A stretch of DNA of 64,000 nucleotides. Origin: Haloarcula nitratireducens (GTDB taxonomy: Archaea > Halobacteriota > Halobacteria > Halobacteriales > Haloarculaceae). The translations under genes and the position numbers were made by a program. The notes under the pieces were generated by a model. It ran no database searches. It saw only the letters and a program-made list of their open reading frames with translations, and was not told where the DNA came from. The DNA is taken from positions 1 to 64,000 of the forward strand of contig NZ_RKLT01000018.1 of NCBI RefSeq assembly GCF_019599505.1, written 5' to 3'. Of the stretch, positions 59,875 to 64,000 are shown piece by piece; positions within the stretch are counted from its first letter, which is position 1, and each line of letters begins with the position of its first letter.

Positions 59875-62800
59875 TACTCTCGCCCCCCGTTCACTTCAGC
59901 TTCGTCAGCAGGCTGTGAGTCGTCACTCTCGCCGTTCGAGGGGATAGCCGTTCCGTCGGTCATATGTTCGATAAACTCCTCTCTCGCCGTGCCGTGGCCT
60001 CCTGCCTTGCGCCGAGAGTAAGTGAGCACTCGATCTTCCAAGGGCGTCGCCTCGACGTAGCACGGGATCCAGCCCTCGATATCTTCGGCATCGATGAGAC
60101 ACTCGGAGTACCCTCGACCCTCCTTCCCACGAACGGCTATATCCTGCACGAACTCCCGCTGGGCGTTGTTGAGGCCGAACTGTGCGAGGACGTTTTCATC
60201 GACCCGCGGCGTGCGGAAGAAGTGCACTGTCGAACACTGCGCCCGAATCGTATCCCGAGCGTCAGTCTCACCCTTTCCCGACACGAAGTCTTTGGGCGAC
60301 TGTGAAAGGAACCACAGCGAAGCGTCATACCGAGCGAACTCCCGCGCTGCTTTCTGCAACCAGTCAGCCGTCCGGTCGGCGTCGAGAAGCACATGGGCCT
60401 CGTCGAACATGCACACGACCTCACCGTCGGTTTGCTTGATTTTCTCCCGTACCTGTGAGAGCATCAACTGGAGGTTTGCCGACTTCTCAGCGTCATCGCT
60501 GCCGCCGACGGCATGGAGGTCGAGGTAGGCCATATCGACGTCGTCGTCGAGCAGTCCCAATTCATCGGCCCCGAGGAGACTTGCGTACTTCCCACCTTCC
60601 TGGAACGACCGAAGTTTCGTCAGGAGCTCACCTACCTGTTCGAGGTGCGTCTCGCCTTCGTGGCCCTCACCATCGGCCATCGTATACTCCTCAGGGTTCG
60701 AGGTCATGTCCGTTAGCGTCTCGAGAAGATCCGAGAGGTTCGGGTTCCCCGCATCAAATGTCTCGGGCTGGCCTGGTTCGATGCCCGCATTTGTGAGTGT
60801 CCGTTCGGCCGCTTGGGCCAACAGCGGCGCGTACTCCCCGGCGTCGGCGACATCATCGGCTCGAAGCAAGCCGACCAGAAATCCAACAGCCTCCTCGACA
60901 GTCATACGGAACTCGTCAGCGCCCTCGGCGCGGTGATCCGGCGAGGGTTCGATGCGAAGCGGGTTGACTGACTGATTGCCATCGACGACAATATGCTCGC
61001 CATCGCAGAGTTGTGTTAGTCCGTCGAACCCGCGTTGGGTATCGCACACGATGAGCGTCCGGTCGTCACGTTCGAGATACCATCGCAGCGCTGCCTTGCT
61101 GGCCGAGTACGTCTTGCCCGACCGCGTCTGTCCGATGGTCAGCATGTGTGGCCCGCCACCACGCTCGAACGGTGAGAGCCGGAAATGTGACCCGTTCTCC
61201 TCGTTTCTGCCCCAGTCCATGCCAGTCGCTTCGCGTCGGTCGAGAGCGGCGAAGGGAAACATGGAGCCGATAACAGCGCCCGGGACGAGGCGGTCTTTCT
61301 TCGCTGGCGTCTCGGCGTCCCATCGATCGCCCGTCAGCGGCGAGGCTGCACGGAAAGCACACTCTTGGGCAGCACCAGGAGTGACGGGCGTCGTATTCGC
61401 CGGTGCACCGGTCAGCGTGTCTCGCACTGTTTCGCGAGCGGTCTGTAGGGCCCGCCGCTTTGCTCCCTCAACATCGTCGAACGTCGCGAGTTCCTCGGTC
61501 GCCGCGTCGAGTGCATCCTGGTCGTCGGCCCGCACGACAACGTAGGTCGAGAGCCGCCACGGTTGCGATGGAGTCTGTCGGAATAGTTCTCGCAGCTTCC
61601 GTGTTGCCTCTCCAGCGGTCTCGGTATCCATCGCCGTGATGTCCCGTTCTTCGGCTCGTTCCTCTCCCTCGGAACCGATATCTGCGGCCTTCGCTCCCGC
61701 TTCGTGGACACCATCGTCGAGCGGAACCGGATTGGCGTTGACCGTTACATCGACGTCGACACCGCGAAGCGTGCAAAGGTCCTTGAGCCAGAGACTCGCC
61801 GTCTCCGTGGGATATTCGGCCAGCCAGAGGGCCGTTGCGTACTGGTTGCCGACTTGCACCCATCCATTTCGTGGATCCCAGGTCTCGGGTTCGACTATTC
61901 GGGTGAGACGGTCCGCGAGGTCCTCGTTTTGCCCGTGGTTTTGATCGCCGACAAGATCCTCGACCAGCTCGTTAGGAAGGTTGTCATCGCGCCCCCAGTA
62001 CTCGCGCGCTACGGTCAGCGACTCGTGGGGCGTCGGGTCGCGCGTTTCTAAACCCGTGACGCTCCCGATAGCCGCCCGCACCGTCCCGACGCGGTCGGCG
62101 AGCGTCGCCTCAATCGCACTGTCAGAGACCGCGTCGGTATCAGCCAGCGGATTCAGCATGTCGATGAACGACGGCTCATCGGTACCCGTCACTACACTCG
62201 CATCAGCCTCGACAACGACGTAATGCCGCCAGTCGCGGGCCTCCCAGTTTGGTGCATCGGCCTCAGTCAGCCAGTCGGCAACGTCAAGCAGCACCGACTG
62301 TTGTAGGGCGTCCGTCTCGGGGTCCAGAGCGCGCTGTTCGTAGCGGTCAGCTACGTCGTCGACATCGGCCTCTCGCGTCGTCGAGTAGAACCGAAACGAG
62401 ATGTCGGTCAGCTGTTCGTTGATTGCCGAGGATAGCGACGCCGCAAGCCTGTGCCGCTGGTCGGCATCGAGCATCGCCGTGTTCCGCGGTTCGACCGGCA
62501 CCGGCGCGACAAATCGGCCGTCATCCATTGCGAGGAAGCCACGTTCGGTGACGCCACGAACGCCTGTCACATCGGCGAGGACATCATCGGGACTGTCGAG
62601 GTACTGCCGCCGGAGATGTGACGACCACGCTGAGAGACGGCCACGTGGTGACGTGTAGGCCCGATCAGAGACTCGGAGGTAGGTTCCAGTAAGGCCCAGT
62701 CCGATACCGCCAGCGAGGCCGCCGATAGTGAGCGTTAGCGACGACGTCGCCATTCCAACGCCACTTCCGAGAAGCGACGCCACGGCTGGACTGTAGACCT

Positions 62801-62915
62801 TCATGTCGCTCCACGTGTAGTCGCCGAGTAGTTCTGGGTCAGTGTCCACGCGCGGTGGGACGAGCTGACCGGGGTCTTTGCGTGTCTGATTTGCTGATTG
62901 AGAGTTGTTACTCAT
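59874..62915 (-). CDS. VirB4/TraC-like type IV secretion ATPase, 1013 aa
   Basis: An N-terminal part has two hydrophobic stretches around residues 42-80 (PAVASLLGSGVGMATSSLTL, IGGLAGGIGLGLTGTYLRVS), so it may be membrane-attached. The ATPase domain has Walker A LTIGQTRSGKTYSASKAAL (near residue 592), 'LIVCDTQRGFDGL', Walker B EVVCMFDEAHVLLDADRTAD (near 833) and 'LWFLSQSPKDF', typical of VirB4. It powers pilus or channel assembly. The acidic C-terminus ends in 'EVNGGRE' and the stop shares a base with the next ATG. Preceded by a VirB6-like gene with a 21-base gap. Start ATG at 62915. Confidence 0.9.
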   Translation of the reverse strand: MSNNSQSANQTRKDPGQLVPPRVDTDPELLGDYTWSDMKVYSPAVASLLGSGVGMATSSLTLTIGGLAGGIGLGLTGTYLRVSDRAYTSPRGRLSAWSSHLRRQYLDSPDDVLADVTGVRGVTERGFLAMDDGRFVAPVPVEPRNTAMLDADQRHRLAASLSSAINEQLTDISFRFYSTTREADVDDVADRYEQRALDPETDALQQSVLLDVADWLTEADAPNWEARDWRHYVVVEADASVVTGTDEPSFIDMLNPLADTDAVSDSAIEATLADRVGTVRAAIGSVTGLETRDPTPHESLTVAREYWGRDDNLPNELVEDLVGDQNHGQNEDLADRLTRIVEPETWDPRNGWVQVGNQYATALWLAEYPTETASLWLKDLCTLRGVDVDVTVNANPVPLDDGVHEAGAKAADIGSEGEERAEERDITAMDTETAGEATRKLRELFRQTPSQPWRLSTYVVVRADDQDALDAATEELATFDDVEGAKRRALQTARETVRDTLTGAPANTTPVTPGAAQECAFRAASPLTGDRWDAETPAKKDRLVPGAVIGSMFPFAALDRREATGMDWGRNEENGSHFRLSPFERGGGPHMLTIGQTRSGKTYSASKAALRWYLERDDRTLIVCDTQRGFDGLTQLCDGEHIVVDGNQSVNPLRIEPSPDHRAEGADEFRMTVEEAVGFLVGLLRADDVADAGEYAPLLAQAAERTLTNAGIEPGQPETFDAGNPNLSDLLETLTDMTSNPEEYTMADGEGHEGETHLEQVGELLTKLRSFQEGGKYASLLGADELGLLDDDVDMAYLDLHAVGGSDDAEKSANLQLMLSQVREKIKQTDGEVVCMFDEAHVLLDADRTADWLQKAAREFARYDASLWFLSQSPKDFVSGKGETDARDTIRAQCSTVHFFRTPRVDENVLAQFGLNNAQREFVQDIAVRGKEGRGYSECLIDAEDIEGWIPCYVEATPLEDRVLTYSRRKAGGHGTAREEFIEHMTDGTAIPSNGESDDSQPADEAEVNGGRE

Positions 62916-62936
62916 TGGTTTCTAAAAGTGGAAGGA

Positions 62937-64000
62937 TTAGTATCGCCCATTGAGGGCTTCGATACGTCGCTTCCTGCTTGTGTTCGTATTACTGTTCGAC
63001 GAGTGCGCGCTGTTAGGTGACGATAGCGAGGACGCCTGTCTAGCGCCGGGTTCCGGCGAGGGCGTATAGTCGTCAGGGACCGACCGAGCAGCGCTGGCCT
63101 CACCGCTGCTACCTCTCGACCATGTCGGCGATGGAACCGACGACGGAGCAGCCGTCGCGGCCCGTGAGCGGGCTGACGAGGCGTAGTTACTGGCTGTCCC
63201 CGCTGCGCCACCGGCCCTGTCTCTCGCAACGCTAGCCGATGATTCAGCAACCTTGACGCCCGGTGTCCCGAGGACGGTCATCACCTCTGGGACAAAGTTG
63301 CGGCCGATGACGACCGGGACACCAACGAAGGCCACGCCAAGACCAACCGCCGAGCCCAGTAGTGAGAGCACAGCGTCACCGGCGCCGCCAGCTAGCGACC
63401 ACTCGCTGTGAAAGACGAAGAAGGCGATACAGGCCTGGACAACCTTCGCGCCAGCGACGCCGACATACATCGAAAGACCGATTCCCGACGCGGCGTTCGC
63501 AAACCCGGAGTCCGACGGTCGAAGGCCCCACCAGATCGGCCAGCCGGCGACGGCCGCGATGAGGATGATCTGCTCGATGAACACAATCGCGACAGCGACC
63601 AGCACTAATCCCGACTGGGCCGTGATGAGCGCGCCGCCGACGAGTATTCCGAGCCCAAGCTTGCCGATATTTCCGGGCGTCGACAGCAGCGCCGAAGCGT
63701 CCGGAGCCAGCGCCATCGCAATACCGTCGGCAAGGTAGAGGCCGCCAATCGCGACAGGCCAGCCCGCGAGGATGAGAGTGGCGCACTTCCCAATCTCGCC
63801 GAGTTTCGCTTTCGTTTCTCGTCCCGAGAGACTTCCCTGCGCACGCATCGCCTGGAAAACGAGCAGTGCGAGAGCCAATGGGACGAGTGTCCAGTACAGC
63901 GCCCACGCACCCGACCAGAGGCCCGCTTCCGGCGGGCCCCATGTTGCAACCTCACCTGCACGTCCCGGGAGACGGATACCGAACACGAACCTGTTGAACA
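62937..64000 (-). CDS. VirB6-like polytopic membrane protein, 5' end outside the window
   Basis: The frame is open to the right edge. Within the visible 354 codons there are at least six membrane segments (LYWTLVPLALALLVFQAMRA, KCATLILAGWPVAIGGLYLA, 'LGLGILVGGALITAQSGLVL', 'VAVAIVFIEQIILIAAVAGW', 'GIGLSMYVGVAGAKVVQACI', LLGSAVGLGVAFVGVPVVIG), and then a Ser/Ala/Pro-rich tail of about 100 residues. VirB6/TrbL proteins form the inner-membrane channel and share this layout. It is directly upstream of virB4-like. A GTG at 63986 exists, but the open frame continues upstream, so I treat it as partial. Confidence 0.75.
   Translation of the reverse strand, partial: FNRFVFGIRLPGRAGEVATWGPPEAGLWSGAWALYWTLVPLALALLVFQAMRAQGSLSGRETKAKLGEIGKCATLILAGWPVAIGGLYLADGIAMALAPDASALLSTPGNIGKLGLGILVGGALITAQSGLVLVAVAIVFIEQIILIAAVAGWPIWWGLRPSDSGFANAASGIGLSMYVGVAGAKVVQACIAFFVFHSEWSLAGGAGDAVLSLLGSAVGLGVAFVGVPVVIGRNFVPEVMTVLGTPGVKVAESSASVARDRAGGAAGTASNYASSARSRAATAAPSSVPSPTWSRGSSGEASAARSVPDDYTPSPEPGARQASSLSSPNSAHSSNSNTNTSRKRRIEALNGRY

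Overview
The window is haloarchaeal. Evidence: acidic, GC-rich proteins; two TFB-type transcription factors; a dodecin; many UspA proteins; an amphi-Trp domain protein; a HalOD1 remnant; and IS1341/IS605-type remnants with 'MEYSHRYP'-type TnpB starts. Intact ion-transport and stress genes alternate with decayed accessory DNA and end in a conjugation-type module, which fits a megaplasmid or a chromosomal island rather than a core locus. No tRNA, rRNA or CRISPR array was seen.

Layout. 1-19.8 kb is an ion-homeostasis and universal-stress block: start of a DUF389 protein, a Na/Pi-type transporter, UspA proteins, an amphi-Trp protein, an AI-2E-type permease, two tandem P2-type cation ATPases, a double-domain UspA, a CPA-type antiporter with RCK, a CBS/HPF-like protein and a VTT membrane protein. 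Pseudogenes are interleaved (SLC13 permease, carbamate kinase tail, cyclic-2,3-DPG-synthetase-like protein, DUF5828-like). 20.0-20.5 kb is a mobile-element scar (TnpB tail against a tyrosine-recombinase tail). 20.5-24.1 kb is a soft-metal module: FmdE-like protein, P1B ATPase with a CPG motif, separate HMA chaperone and a divergent winged-helix regulator. 24.3-32.7 kb is a graveyard of decayed toxin-antitoxin genes, IS ends and two dispersed non-coding repeat families (R1, R2), with a few intact genes: a His-rich exported peptide, dodecin and a PAC2 protein.

32.7-50.9 kb carries membrane proteins, an enolase-superfamily protein, a ZIP transporter, a methyltransferase, two PQQ-type propeller proteins, an HTH/DUF7521-like pair, TFB, cydAB, an MBL-fold hydrolase, a 2-hydroxyacid dehydrogenase and a second TFB. 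51-55.9 kb is sparse: repeat clusters, an intact VapBC pair, a DUF7344-like regulator and a membrane protein. 55.9-64.0 kb encodes, on the minus strand, a VirB6-like membrane protein (cut by the window edge), a VirB4-like ATPase and a 1309-aa VirD4-like coupling ATPase, packed with overlaps or very short gaps; this is an archaeal type IV secretion/conjugation core.

Themes. (1) Cation and pH homeostasis plus UspA stress proteins; (2) metal export, with a metal sensor and possibly a His-rich peptide; (3) low-oxygen respiration (cydAB) flanked by alternative general transcription factors; (4) repeated insertion and decay, with many remnants broken by one-base frameshifts; (5) DNA transfer functions that could explain how the region moves.
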